Counted from the first letter of the stretch, positions 14,620 through 31,130 are shown. The stretch: DNA of 64,000 nucleotides from Neocallimastix lanati (nom. inval.) (GCA_016946835.1 JACVTC010000073.1:278501-342500), one strand, 5' to 3'. The notes: generated from the sequence alone by a model not told the origin. Translations and numbers: made by a program.

Positions 14620-15575
14620 TTTTATATTATCTATCTTTCGGTACTTTAAAATAAAAAAGAAAAATAAAATAAAATAAAATAATTTTAAATAAAATAAAAA
14701 ATTATATAATAAAAATATTTAATGTTGTGATGAAATAAAATTAAAATTAATTTTTCTTTATTTATATAATTCTTTAAATATTAATTATTGTAGAAAATGT
14801 TATGATACAACAATTCTACATATACATTAATGTAATTATTAAACTTTTTTTTATGTAGATTAAAAAATAAATAGTATTTAGTTTAACATAATAAACACAA
14901 AAAAAATTAATTTCATATACTATTTATAAAAAATCCAATCATCATTTGTAAATGAGATTTTTTTTATTTATTATTGGTGAATTTATTTGGTATAACACAT
15001 ATAATTTATTTATGATTTATTTGAACTACTTTTTCATTTAATTGTTAAAACAAAAAAGTATATTTTATTAAAAAATTATATTAATTTTTAATAAATTCAA
15101 TTGAAGTTAGATATTATGTTCAACATGGGAAATACATATATATATTTATTTTTATTTTATTTTATTTTTTTTTTTAATAAATTTTTAATTATATATATTT
15201 GAATATTATTTTATTTAATCCTTATTTTATTTAAATAAAAGGTATGTAATTAGAAAGAAATTAAATTTTAAAAAATAAAAAAAGTATATATAGAAGGATG
15301 AAAATTTTTTTCTGCAAACTTTCAATGATAATTAATGATTTCCATAAATTTAAGTCTCTGATAAATATATACTTTTTTTAAGTTAATTTTTGTATATTAA
15401 AAAAAAAAAAATAAAGTATATAACTTCAAAAACTGAAATATTTTTAATTAAAATTAAAAAAAAAAAAAAAAAAAATAAATAAATAAATAAATAAATAGGA
15501 ATTAAAGAAAATGAAATGTATAAAATAAAAATGAAAAATGGATTGAAAGGTAAAATTTAAAATTATATATTTATT

Positions 15576-15621
<46 letters not shown>

Positions 15622-15622
15622 A

Positions 15623-15653
<31 letters not shown>

Positions 15654-16140
15654 AATAAAAGAAAAAGTAAAAAGAAAAAAAAGTTTAATTATAATAATTA
15701 AATTAAAATGATAAAAAAAAAAATTAAATGCATTGTTGAAATTTCATTATTTTCTAAAAATTAAAATCTTTAATTTTATTTAATAATAAAATAATTACAT
15801 TTACAATATATTTCATACTAATAGTATTTTTTATTTAATTATATATTATTTTAGGTAAATATTATATTTGTATAAAGCAAAGATATATATATTTGAAACA
15901 CTTTTTTATTAATGTATAAATATAAAAATACATAAGTATTCTATAAAATTACATGCATATGACTAAAAATATAATAAAATAACAAAACGATAAAGAATTA
16001 AAAATTATTTTAAGTTATTAATATGATTTTGAATAAATGTGTTTGAAAAAGTTTTATATTTAAAATTTAAAATGGATATAATAATTATATAATAATTATA
16101 TTAATTATATTTATATATATCTAATAAAAATATTTTATTT
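14620..16140. other. Spacer between NAA10 and TTLL9
   Basis: Non-coding, with AAAT, poly(A) and poly(T) tracts (notably T at about 15580-15614). It must hold the promoter and 5' leader of NAA10 and the 3' UTR of TTLL9. No other gene is visible. Confidence 0.6.
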
Positions 16141-16447
16141 TTATTTTTGTATTGAAGAATCAGAAATATTTGTAAAATGATGATTATGCTTTTTAGTTCT
16201 TTTTTCTCTTTTTGGTATGCTTTTATAACATCCTGTATGATATTTACGTTTTAATAGTTATTATTTTAATTTAAAATAAATTTATATAATATATATATAA
16301 AATCATAATAATTATCAATAATTATTTAATATACCTAAATAAGATTTGTAGGTTGATGATCTTTCATGTTGTATTGGTCCATCATGATAAACTAAGTCAA
16401 AACCTCCAACCTTTTGTAAAGGTTTCTTTTCTGCTGGAATACTAATA

Positions 16448-16484
<37 letters not shown>

Positions 16485-18678
16485 GTTATTGTTATTATTA
16501 TTATTATTATTACTTTTACTATTATTATTTTTACTATTATTATTACTATTATTATTAAACATCTTTGCTATTATTATTGTAGTTATTGTTATTAATTTTA
16601 AATTTAATATTTTGTTATTAAAGTAATTACTTTTTCTCCATATCGATAACGTCAAACATATCATTTATGACATCAAATTTTAATTCATAATCCCAATGAG
16701 TTTCAGCGGTTAATGATGGTGAAGCATTAACTTCAAGTAACCAACTTCATAAAATATATATATATATATTAAAAATTAATATTAAATATAATATAAAACT
16801 ATAGATTTATATTTGAAAAAATTTTTTTTTTTTTTCATTTTCTTTATAATAAATATTTTTTTATCCTGTTAATATTAAATTAACTTACGGTTTAAATTCT
16901 TGATCAATTAAAATATCAAAACCATATAGTTCAAAACAATGCTTATCATTAATCATAATTTTTTGAACACTCATTAAGCTACGGACAATTAATGTTTCAA
17001 TATTTGTCATTAGTGTGTCTACTACTTCTTCACCATGCTTTGAAGATAAATAATTTCTTAAATTGTAAAGAAGCCATTTACAACCTTTGCCAACATTGTA
17101 ATTTGGTGAAGTTTTTTGGATAGCAACATTAGTAGCATGAATATCTAATATATATTAATAGATCAATGATATAATTATTACTATTTTTATTTATATATTG
17201 TTTTGTTTTATTTATAATAATCTTTTAATTATAAATATTTATATTTAAAAAGAATTTTTTTTTTTTTTTATCTAACAAAATAAACATTCTATATTTAAAT
17301 CTTACATAAATTTGAAATATCTTTTGTATCCATTGTAAAATTAGAATTTGAAAATCGACAAAAACCATTTCTATGAATATAAACTGTTAATGGAGAATAA
17401 GAAAGAACTAAAGCATATATTCTTATATCAAATTTTTTCCCTTTATTAATGTATATATATTATTTATTTAACATTATTTATATGTTTAAATAATAAATAT
17501 TTTTTTTTTTATCAATTTTAATTATAATTTATAATTTAATAATTTATAAATTTTACCTCCTATTAAATATGGATTATCAATATATCTTTGAATAATATAT
17601 GTTTCAACTTGATCTTGAGAATCTGAACTTGATCGTGTTAATCTTGGATCTTTTTTCCATTGATTAATTTGACTAATTTTATTAATAAGGAAAATACCTT
17701 TTCCTTGAGCTCTTCCAACCTTTATTAATAAATATTTAATGAATATTCAAAATAATTTTATATATAAATACTTTAACATTTATAATTATTTTATTGATTA
17801 TATAAAATATTTCATATAACAAATATATTTTTCATAAAATATTATATTAATATTATTCTTCTATATTTTACTGGTTTCATGATCCATATTGAACCCGGAT
17901 TTTTTTTAAATTCTTCTTGAAATAAGGCATAATCTTGAGGTAATACAAAACTAGTTGATATAAAATCAAATGTATTTATAATTATTAAGGAATGAACATT
18001 AAATTCTACATTTTAAATTAAGTATTTTTTTTTTTTTTTTTTTTTTTTATTATTAAAGAAAAGGATATTTTGCTGCCTCAGCTTTTCCGTATTCTTTATC
18101 AACAGTTTTAATCATTCTTTTAACATTTTTAACTAATAAGTCTTTTCTAGTTAACTTTGATTAATCAAAACAATAATAATAATAAAATTATTTTAAATAA
18201 AATAAAATAAAAAAAAAAAAAAGGAAATATATATATATAAAGAAATTATAAAATTATATTATATATATTCAGTAAATATATTAACATAATAACGAAATAT
18301 ATACTTCATAATGATTTCTAAAATGATTAATTTTTTGATGGTCATTCAAATAAACATGATCAAAATTTTCATGAATCCAATGAATATCTGCCCAATATAC
18401 ATCCCATTCACTCTCACTTTTATTATAAATAAACAATAAAATATATAACATTATTCATATTAATATAATAATAAAATATTTAATGATAATCCAATTTAAA
18501 TACAATTATATATGTATATTATTAAATTATGATCCTCAATTGACATATATATTAAATAAATATATCATACTCGTCTGTCTCTTTCCATCCTCTCTTTTTT
18601 AAAGTATCCAGTAAAGTATTATGAAGAAACGTTTTAAATCGAATTGATTTAGGATCCTTACATCCTGGATTACTTTCA

Positions 18679-18710
<32 letters not shown>

Positions 18711-18985
18711 TAGAAAATGATTTATTTAGATATATTAGTTTTAGGGATATAAAAATTATTAATTGTATCCAATAAATAATAATATTTGATAAATAAAAAA
18801 AAGGAAATCTCTATTGACCTTGTTAAAAATGAATTAAATGATTCAGGTAATTCTGGTGGAGGTGGTACAATTATATGTGGTTGCTTTGATTCAAACTGCT
18901 TTTTAAGGAGACTCTCTATTTTTTCATCAGTATTTTTATCTAAAGAATACAGTGATGAAGAACTACTATCTCTTGATTTTAACAT
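16141..18985 (-). CDS. TTLL9: Tubulin-tyrosine-ligase-like protein, TTLL9 type (11 exons)
   Basis: TTLL-family ATP-grasp enzymes ligate amino acids, typically glutamate chains, to tubulin tails; TTLL9 acts in cilia and flagella. Exons on the minus strand: 18985-18819, 18678-18571, 18416-18305, 18154-18069, 17971-17872, 17719-17557, 17440-17306, 17144-16889, 16744-16631, 16441-16335, 16232-16141. They total 1,440 nt (479 aa). Diagnostic TTLL9 segments run throughout: [58 protein letters not shown] (about 186-201), [62 protein letters not shown] (about 378-387, metal-binding E and N) and [13 protein letters not shown]. Introns are GT-AG except intron 4, an AT-AC U12-type intron; intron 1 has an unusual GTCAAT donor. 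The first 60 residues are Ser/Pro-rich and less conserved. Its presence implies a flagellated stage such as zoospores. The exact residue it adds to tubulin cannot be read from sequence. Confidence 0.95.
16452..16555. repeat. TTLL9: TTA/ATT microsatellite in TTLL9 intron 9
   Basis: An interrupted ATT repeat inside the intron between exons 9 and 10. It produces a spurious poly-Asn reading frame on the minus strand. Confidence 0.85.
17972..18068 (-). other. TTLL9: AT-AC U12-type (minor spliceosome) intron 4 of TTLL9
   Basis: On the minus strand this 97-nt intron starts ATATCCTTTT, exactly the U12-type 5' splice site, and ends TAC instead of AG. It contains TTCCTTAAT, a match to the U12 branch-site consensus, with about 13 nt from the branch adenosine to the intron end. 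Splicing here joins [18 protein letters not shown], split within lysine codon 158 (phase 2), and matches the TTLL9 family. No GT donor exists between the last conserved codon and the in-frame stop just inside the intron. See findings. Confidence 0.9.
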
Positions 18986-19569
18986 TATTATTATTGATAA
19001 TTTCTTTTATATCTATATATATTGATTTCTTTTTTTTTTTTTTTTTTATTTTATTATCACTTGTATGTTTCAAATGCAATAATTATAATTATTAATTAAT
19101 TTGGTATTTTTAAATAAATAAATATATATACAATAATTGTTTTTCTTTTTTTTTTTTAATTATCAATAATTATCAATATTTCATTGGTTATTTTTACTTT
19201 ATATATCCTTCCGAATTTTTAAAGAATTTTTACATTAAAATATAAAATGTATATATTAAAAGTTTATAAATATATTTGCAAATTTGTATATAATATTACT
19301 ACTCTTAATATTAAAATTGATTAAATCAAGTATTATTTAAATTATGTTCTAAATTTTATTTCTCTGTAGATTTTATTATATAATAAAATAAAATATATCT
19401 AAAAATGGTTTATATTTATATAAAAATTATATATTAATGATATAATATGAAATATTTATTCAAATTTTTTCATAAAAAGTTCTTAATTATAATAATTTAA
19501 GATAGAAATCAATATATTTTATACTATTAATAAATAGCTTATAATTTAATGATTTTATTTTATTTTATT

Positions 19570-19663
<94 letters not shown>

Positions 19664-19665
19664 AA

Positions 19666-19701
<36 letters not shown>

Positions 19702-19998
19702 TATAAAAATATCCAAAACTTATATTATGTATGTTTAATTATATAGCCTATTAAATTGTTTTGTTCTTATTTCACTTTGGATTTTTTACATAATATAAAT
19801 TTTTGTTATTTACAACTATTTAATTCCTAAACTTTATTTTTTTTTCAAAATGCAAACCATGTATTATATTTTTTATTTACTATTTAAATATTTTAATAGT
19901 AAATTTTTTTTAAAAAAAAAAAAAAAATGAAAATAAAAGTTTAACTTTGTTAAAAAATTTTTAAATAAAGTTTATTAAACTAAAACTAAAAAAGTATT

Positions 19999-20068
<70 letters not shown>

Positions 20069-20428
20069 AATACGTTCTTTGGTATTATTGTTATTATTAT
20101 TATTATTATTATTACTATTATTATTATTGTTATTAATATAAATTTTAATATTTTATTATTATTATTGTTAAGTTAAGAGTCAGGAATTTAGGGTTTATAA
20201 TTATGTCAACTTTATTAATATATTTTATGGTAAAAAAATTATTAGTACTTGATTATTCTAAATTAAATTCTTTTATAATAATAATACATTGTGGCCTCTA
20301 CATTAATTATATTGCAATATGTTTCAATACATTTAAAGCTAATTTTTCATATATTTCATATATTCTAAATATTTATATATTATAAACCTATTTATAATAT
20401 TTATCTAGTAGAACAAAATTGATTATAT
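18986..20428. other. Intergenic region upstream of TTLL9
   Basis: Contains the TTLL9 promoter/leader, a long TTA array at 19568-19661, poly(A) tracts and a second TTA-rich stretch at 20036-20170. No exon-like sequence is visible. Confidence 0.55.
19568..19661. repeat. (ATT)n microsatellite
   Basis: About 31 perfect ATT units followed closely by a poly(A) tract. Confidence 0.9.
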
Positions 20429-20712
20429 GGGGATTTTCACAATGTGGCTTATATATAATAAATAAAGCCATACATTTTTAAGATATTCTATACAATAATA
20501 AATAAATATATAAATAATTATTATTTCAATAGAAATAATAATATATTCTATTAAAAAAGAATTATAAAAAATTATTTTTACAATTGAATATTAATAAATT
20601 ACATATAAAAAAAAAAGAATATTTTTTATTTATTTAATTATTATTTATTTAATTAAAAAAAGCCACATATGAAAATACGCCACATTTTGAAATGCACCAG
20701 ATTCGATTATAT
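20421..20712. mobile_element. MITE-like element with 8-bp target-site duplication
   Basis: About 276 bp (20429-20704) with imperfect terminal inverted repeats: the left end reads GGGGATTTTCACAATGTGGC and the reverse complement of the right end contains GGTGCATTTCAAAATGTGGC. A second inner pair of GTGGCTT / AAAGCC motifs repeats the inverted pattern. The 8-bp GATTATAT occurs on both flanks (20421-20428 and 20705-20712), the length used by hAT-type transposases. It has no coding capacity, so it would be a non-autonomous element. The related copy at 44022-44693 supports a family. Confidence 0.55.
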
Positions 20713-21609
20713 TTAAAATATTTCCCATTGTGAGATTCTATGAAAATAAAATTAATATTCTTCCAAAAATAAAATATTTAACAATATAAAAAATATATAT
20801 ATAATTTTTTTATTTCCTTTAAATTTGCTATAGAATTAAGTTCTATTACATTATCATGAAATGTAAATATACAAAGGAAAAATTTAGAAAATTAAACTAT
20901 GAGAATATTGATTCCTTAATGAAGAAGAATGGACTATTACATTATTATTTTATTAATATTTCTATTTTATTAAATTATTAAGTGATAAAATAAAAAGAAG
21001 TATTATAATTTAAAAAATATCAAAAGATCGAATTTTCTGATATTTTCATAAATTAATATAAAAAATTATTGATAGTTTATCTTTTAACAAGTGAAATATT
21101 AAACATTTTAATCATCTTTGAATTAATTAATTAAAAAAAAAAAAAAAGATTATTATTACTCTAAATTGTTCTGTCTTATTGTGGATTTCCTATATAATAA
21201 TAAAAAATATAATATTTATTTATTTATTTATTTATTATAAGTAACCAAAATTGAACTTTTGATTTTAATACTCTTCGTTCGGTGAAGAGTTTAATATACA
21301 TTATATTATCTTATTTACAAATGTTAATAAGTTTAATGTTCTATTGGTTTAGAAGACGATTTTAAAAATCTGATATGAGTCATTTTTCATTTTTATCTTT
21401 AAAAAAAAAAAAAAAAAAAAAAAAATTGAATATATCTATATCTAGAAAATCCTATATTATATATATTTTATATAAACTAGGAAGAAAATATATTTCATTG
21501 GTCTATTTATTAATTTTATAAAATTAAAATATCAATTAAATTATATATGAAAAGTGCAATATGAATATAAGAAATAAAGAAAATATAAAAATTTTATATA
21601 TAATAAAAT

Positions 21610-21915
21610 TATTATAATAAGACAAAATAATATCTGTGAAAAGTAGATAATGTGGTGTCCACTAAACACTCTCTAGAATCAAGAATAATATATATTCAAT
21701 TTCCATAGATTATTTATTTTAGATTAACTCGAAAAATTAGTTATAGATGTTCTTCAATACTATATAGATACATTGACTCAATTAGTTATGAAAGGCCTTT
21801 ACTATACCAATTAAAAAGTAACTCAAGAAACCTACTTATGATTGGTACAATTCTGTACTGGACATTAAACTCAAAATTCTTTAAGAGAAGTTCTTTAAAT
21901 GTCTTTGCTCACTAT
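21610..21915 (-). mobile_element. Decayed 3' fragment of the non-LTR retrotransposon
   Basis: Aligns by eye, with gaps, to the 3' part of the element at 59985-64000 (roughly 60040-60350). Shared pieces include GTGGTGTCCACTAAACACTC versus GTGGTGTCCACAAAACTCTC, and CCTACTTATGATTGGTA versus AACTACTTATGATAGGTA. It has the same orientation as the full element. Only the last few hundred bases remain, as expected for a 5'-truncated copy. Confidence 0.7.
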
Positions 21916-22520
21916 TAATTCCATAAACAAGGAACATATAAATATATTCATTAATTTGACATAAATTATAAATATCTATAAATATTTAATAGAAAAAAAA
22001 TAATAATATTGCCTTAATAAAAAATAATTTTATTATTTTTATATTTAAATTATAAATCAATATTTTTATTTAATGTTATTGTTATTAGTATACATTTTGG
22101 AATGATATTATTTTTATTAAGTACTATATACTATAAAAATATTTTAAAAAATTATTTAAAAAAAAAAAATACTTTTTTCAATTAAATTATTTTTCATAGT
22201 TATTTTTAATTTTTCTTTTGTATATATATATATATATACATAATTCATATATAATATTGAATTCTTATCAATCCTTTATAAATATATATATATATAATTT
22301 TCTCTTTTATATAAAATAAACATAAAAACTAAAATCGATTATAATCATTAATAAAAAAAATTAAAATATTAAATATGAAAAAATAAAAAATAAAATTTTT
22401 TAGAGAAAATTAAATATAGGTTATAATAACTAAAGGATAAATGAATTAATATTTGTTAAATATTAAATATATATATATATATATTCATAAATAAAAAAAA
22501 ATTATAAATTTTAATAAATA

Positions 22521-22569
<49 letters not shown>

Positions 22570-23048
22570 AAAAAAATGTATATATATATATAATATAAAA
22601 AATATACATATTATACATATTATATTTTTATCTATTTTCAAAGTGAAAGTTGCTTTATATTTTATTAAAAGGAAATGAAAATGAAAGAATATATAGATTA
22701 ATTTTTATTCTTTCTATTTTTTTTTTTTTTTTTTTTTTTTTTTTATTTTGAATTTTTGAATTTTTGAATTTTTTGATTTTTTGAATTTTTTTTGTTTTGT
22801 TTTTATTTTAACTTCAATATTTTATAAAACTTATTAAAATTTTTAATATTTTTGCTTTTTGTTTTTTTAGATTATTTTTATATTTTTATTACTATATTTT
22901 ATTTATGAATTCTATTAAATTTATTTTATTCTATATCTATATAATTTTTTTATTTGTACTTTATGATTTTGTATGTTTGTATTGAATGCTTTTAAGCTTT
23001 TTTTTTTTTTTTTTTTTATGTTAATTATATATTATTATTATTATTTTA
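21916..23048. other. AT-rich spacer
   Basis: Non-coding, with long T tracts at about 22523-22565, 22717-22744 and 22999-23017. It includes the 3' side of the small gene at 23049-23249. I see no other gene. Confidence 0.55.
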
Positions 23049-23249
23049 TTATGATGATGGTCCATTAGCTTCAACTCCTATGACTGTTTGTGGATCATTT
23101 TCTGTTGGATCAATAACCACTGGTGCTTTTGCTAATGATTCTTTATTTTCATTATTAATGGTTTCATGTGCATCATTAACACATGAATTTGTGTTATTGT
23201 TAACAGGATTTGCTGTTGTATTCAACTTCTGTTCTTCCTCCTTTTCCAT
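23049..23249 (-). CDS. Small acidic hypothetical protein, 66 aa
   Basis: An isolated island of clearly higher G+C in deep A+T sequence. The minus frame gives 66 residues starting MEKEEEQKLNTTANP and ending VIGVEANGPSS: acidic, Asn/Thr-rich, without a membrane segment. The opposite strand is also open, but its product is hydrophobic and runs on into poly-A/T sequence, so the minus frame is preferred. There is no AG just before the ATG, which argues for a true start rather than an internal exon. I do not recognise the family; it could also be the only obvious exon of a longer gene. Confidence 0.5.
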   Translation of the reverse strand: MEKEEEQKLNTTANPVNNNTNSCVNDAHETINNENKESLAKAPVVIDPTENDPQTVIGVEANGPSS

Positions 23250-23412
23250 TATTATAAAATTTTATTTTATATCATTTTTTTCAATAATAATTTGCAATAA
23301 TTTAATTAAGATTATCCATGTCATATTTCAATTAAAATAAAATAAAATAAAATAAATTTAAATAAAAAGAAAAAGAAAATAAATTTAAATAATAATAATA
23401 ATAATAATAAAT

Positions 23413-23443
<31 letters not shown>

Positions 23444-24482
23444 TATTTTAATAATTCCATATTTTAATATTAAACGATCAAATGAAATAAATAATTATAG
23501 CAATTTCCGTATTAATTGTAAGTAAAATTTCCAAATAATTATATCAATTTTAAATATATATAAAAAGATAAAAATAATAATTAGTTTTTCTTTAATATTA
23601 TTATTATAATTTATTATCATTTTTAAAGTTGTATTAAAGAAAGAAACTATTTATTTAAAAATATATTATATTTTTATTGTTATTATCATTATATCTTATT
23701 ATTATTTTTATAATTTTTTTGGTATTAGAGTCTTTATATTATTAAAAAATTATTATTAATGTATTATAATTATTTACTTTTTTATTTATTTATTTTGAAA
23801 TTACTATTAATAATAATTTATTATTATATATTATAATTAATTATTATTTTTTCGTTTTTTTTTTTTTTTTTTTTTTTTTTTTATTTTTTTTTTTTTATTT
23901 TTTGTTTTTGTTTGTTTTTGTTTTTGTTTTGTTTTGTTTATTGCTGACAATTTATATTTTTTGTATTCATTTTTATTTTATTTTTTAACAATTATGTTAA
24001 CTTTTTTATATTCTACTTTATTTTATTTCTATTTCATTTTATTTTATTCTAATATATTCTATTTTACTTTTTTCTATTTTACTTTTATTTATATTATAAT
24101 ATAAATATATATATATATATATATATATTTTTGTTTTCCTGTTGATTGATAAAAAATGCTTTCTATTTTATATTAATACTATATTATTTTTTATTTAATT
24201 TTTTTTTTATTTTTTATTTTTTAAATAAACTTCAATATTTAAAATTAATATATATTACTAATATAAGTTGTGAGTATGTTTTTATATTTGAAAATCTAAA
24301 TTACTTTGTTTTTTATATATATTATGTATTAAATTGTATTTTGAAATGAATTATGTATATTGTTCTTATTTTATATAGTATATATACATATTTTTTAATA
24401 AAAATTATAAATAATAATAACAATTTATCTAATATTTTAAAATTGTATTTTTAAAATAAATATAAACTTTAAAATAAAATAA

Positions 24483-24524
<42 letters not shown>

Positions 24525-24535
24525 TTAATTATTAT
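23250..24535. other. AT-rich spacer
   Basis: Non-coding region between the small 66-residue gene and the 3' end of the YANK-like kinase gene. It holds TA repeats (23410-23447, 24103-24128), poly(T) near 23858-23880 and a short AAT array at about 24485-24522. Confidence 0.55.
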
Positions 24536-27611
<3,076 letters not shown>

Positions 27612-28689
27612 TTATTTTATATATCAAATATATTTAAATAAATACTTTAACGGAAATTTTAATTAATATAATATGACAAAAACAGATAATTATAGTATGT
27701 AATTAATACACTCTTTTAAATTCTTCAATATTAAACTTTTTATTTTATTATTTTATTATTTTTTATACTATTTATATTACTATTATTATTTTGTTGTTGT
27801 TATTCTAAATTTATTAAAACTATTTTTTTATGAATATTAATTTATTTCTCTAATAATAATATTATTATTTTTATTTATGTTAGTTTTACTATTTTATTTA
27901 TATATAGATTTATTTATTAAAATATATACTATTTTATAAGATTTAATTTTATAATAACAAATTAAATATTCCATTTTTATTATTACCTTTTTATATATAA
28001 ATATATACTTAATTCATTTAATATAACTTAATTATGTGTTTTTCTTATTACTTCTATTTTGTTATAAATATTTTTATTATAAATAAAAAGTAAAAAAAAA
28101 AAAAAAAAATAAAATATAATTAATTGTTTTGTTGTATATTATTTTATATATAATAATAGCTTTATATGCTATATCTATCATATTTATTATGTATTAATAT
28201 TATTTATATATATATATATATATTTAAAGAGATAACAAAAAATTACATAAATAAATTATTTCTTAAAAATATATAAAGATTAATAAAATAAATCTGTACT
28301 GTCTTTGTCTAAGGAGAAAATAATTTTACTTTAATTTTAAAATTTATTAGTATTAAATTGTAAAAATAATAATATTGGTATTATATATATATTTAATATA
28401 TATAGGTTTTTTTTTCCGTTTTTTGATTATATGTTATTTTAGGTGATTTGTATTATAGTTATTTTTGCTTGATTTGTTATGTTATATATTTAAAAGATAG
28501 AAAAATTTTTATTTATTTTTTTTTAAATAAAACTTTTATATTTGATATTTTTAATCTTTCGATTAATTAGATTATTAAATATGTTTAATATGGAATAATT
28601 AGGGATGCCAATTTAATATTTCCTTTATATTATATTATACATTTATATATTAATTTTCTTTATTATGTATAATAGCCTTTACAAGCTCC

Positions 28690-28759
<70 letters not shown>

Positions 28760-28985
28760 TATTATTACTTTATTGTTCTGTTCTTTATTTCGTTTCTTTT
28801 TTTTTTTTTTTTTTTTTTTTTACATATATATAACTTCTGTTAAATAATATATTAATATTAATTATATGAATAAAAAAAGATTAATAATAAATGAAAATTA
28901 TTAACAAAAAAAAAAAAAAAAAAAACTAAAAAAAAAAAAATAAGGAACTTATTTTAAATATGTTATATTTATTTATTCTTTTTTT

Positions 28986-29043
<58 letters not shown>

Positions 29044-31130
29044 TATAGTTTATATAAATATAAAATTTATATATATATATATAAATATAAATTATATATA
29101 ATTATAAATATAATTATAATTGTAACAATTTTTAAAGCATATTTTATTATATATAAATTTTATTTTTATATTTTATTTATATTAATATTTGTATTTATAT
29201 TTATTATGTGTATTTATATTTTTATGATATTTTTATAATAAATAGCAATATTTTTTTTTTAAAAAAATAAAGAATTCTATATTAAATAGTTCATATATTA
29301 AAAAATATGATATAAAATATATATATAAATTATATGTTTGATATTAAATATATATTATTAATATTATATATTTAATATCAATTATAAATTTTAATATTAT
29401 ATATATAAAATTTAAAGTTATTATATATTTAATTATAAATTCTCCTCTTAATAATTATAATATTAATTTAACTATTAGTATAAATAATACATCTTTTTTA
29501 TTAATTATTAACAAAAAATTAAAACTTATTTATTACTTCTTGAAATAAAGAATGATCCATTAATAAATGAAAAAATTATTTTTATTTATTATTTACAATA
29601 CACCTTCATTTGTTGTAAAAGTTATTTATTTTTAATATTATATTAGATAAAGTTTATGGAAAATATATTAATAATATATTTTTATAAAATAATAGTATAT
29701 ATTTGTATATATAAAGTGTATTACACATAAATTAATAATATTATAAAAAAAAAAAGATATTTATATATAATAAAATTGTTTTAACATGTAATAAATGAAA
29801 TTAAAAATAAACATATTAAAAATATTAAAAATAAATACTATAAAGGTGAGATTAAATTATAATTTTATCTATTATTTATGATATATATGGTTTACAAAAC
29901 ATAACTTTTAAATACAATATAAAATATTTTAGGGAATTTTTTAATTTTAAATAGAATATTTAATATATTAATAAATTATTAATAAATATAATTGATATTT
30001 ATATTTTTAAAGTTTTTAAATAAAAAACCAAACTTGGTTAGATTATGGATTTTACAAACTTATTACTATATATTATTATAATATAAAACGATTATTATTT
30101 ATTATTGTTACAGGAAATCATGACCTTAAAACTTTAATTATTATTAATATACTATTATATTATATATACATTTTAAGATTATTTTTATGATTAATACAAT
30201 TTTATATTAAATAAAGTTTTTAATCTAAAATATTAAAACTTTTAACATCTTAGTACATTATTAATTATTAAAAATATATACAAAAAAATCTAAATTTAAA
30301 TATATACATGAAATTTAAAAAAAAAGTAAAAAGATAATTAAATATTATATCAAAAAGTATATATAAAAAATATGATTTTTTAATAAATAAACTAAAATAA
30401 TAAACATTACCTTAAAAACTTAAATTTACCATAATTAATTTGAAATATTTATTATTAATAATATATAATAGTTCATTTTTATTTTTTAAAAATGATATTT
30501 CAATAATATGGATTTAGTTCAATATCATATTAAATAAGTATATTTAATAACAAATGAAAAAATAAATTACTGTTAATAATTTAAAATTTTCTATTGGAAA
30601 CGACAACTATAATAATTTATTTTTTCAATTCTTTATAAAGTACATACATTCTTACCTATATATATATATATAGAAAACCATTTTTTAGTAATATTTTATA
30701 TAGAAATTATAGAAATTAGATAAAAAATATAATCTATTTAAAATTAATTTTAAAAAAAAAATTATAATATTATATATAAATAATAATTAGTCTAATAAAT
30801 AAATAATAATTTAAAAATAAATAATTTATATTTTGGTAATAATTAAAATGAAAAAATATAAAAAAAAATGGTAAAGTTCATATATATATATTCATTTATT
30901 TAACAATTTCTTTTTTTTAATAAATGTTAAATCGACCTTTATCTATTATTATTTATTTATTTTTTCTATACTTATAAGATAAACCAGCATAAATATTATG
31001 TAATAAGAGTAATTATTTAAAGCATATTTGTTATTATTATTAAAGATTTTTATTACTATTGTTGTTTGTATCCTATTATATTACGTTTTTTTTTTTTTTT
31101 TTTAACTCTCTGTATATTTTATTATCACTT
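27612..31130. other. Gene-poor AT-rich region
   Basis: Contains the kinase promoter at its left edge, then about 3.4 kb of very A+T-rich DNA. T homopolymers exceed 40 nt at about 28691-28754 and 28992-29039. No exon-like island or recognisable repeat family is visible. Confidence 0.55.
28691..28754. repeat. Poly(T) tract of about 64 nt
   Basis: One of the longest homopolymers in the window. I looked for a flanking duplication that would mark a minus-strand retrocopy tail and found none. Confidence 0.85.

Noticed and set aside
17972-18068. A GT-AG alternative for TTLL9 intron 4
   Set aside because: No GT lies between the conserved EAAK codons and the in-frame stop, and no other boundary restores the family sequence; the AT-AC solution fits all signals.
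21270-21290. Small hairpin ACTCTTC-GTTCGGT-GAAGAGT, possible tRNA-like arm
   Set aside because: No neighbouring arms or conserved tRNA boxes; a lone 7-bp stem is weak evidence.
28691-28754. Long poly(T) as the tail of a minus-strand retrocopy
   Set aside because: No complementary polyadenylation signal plus coding relic and no flanking direct repeat were found.
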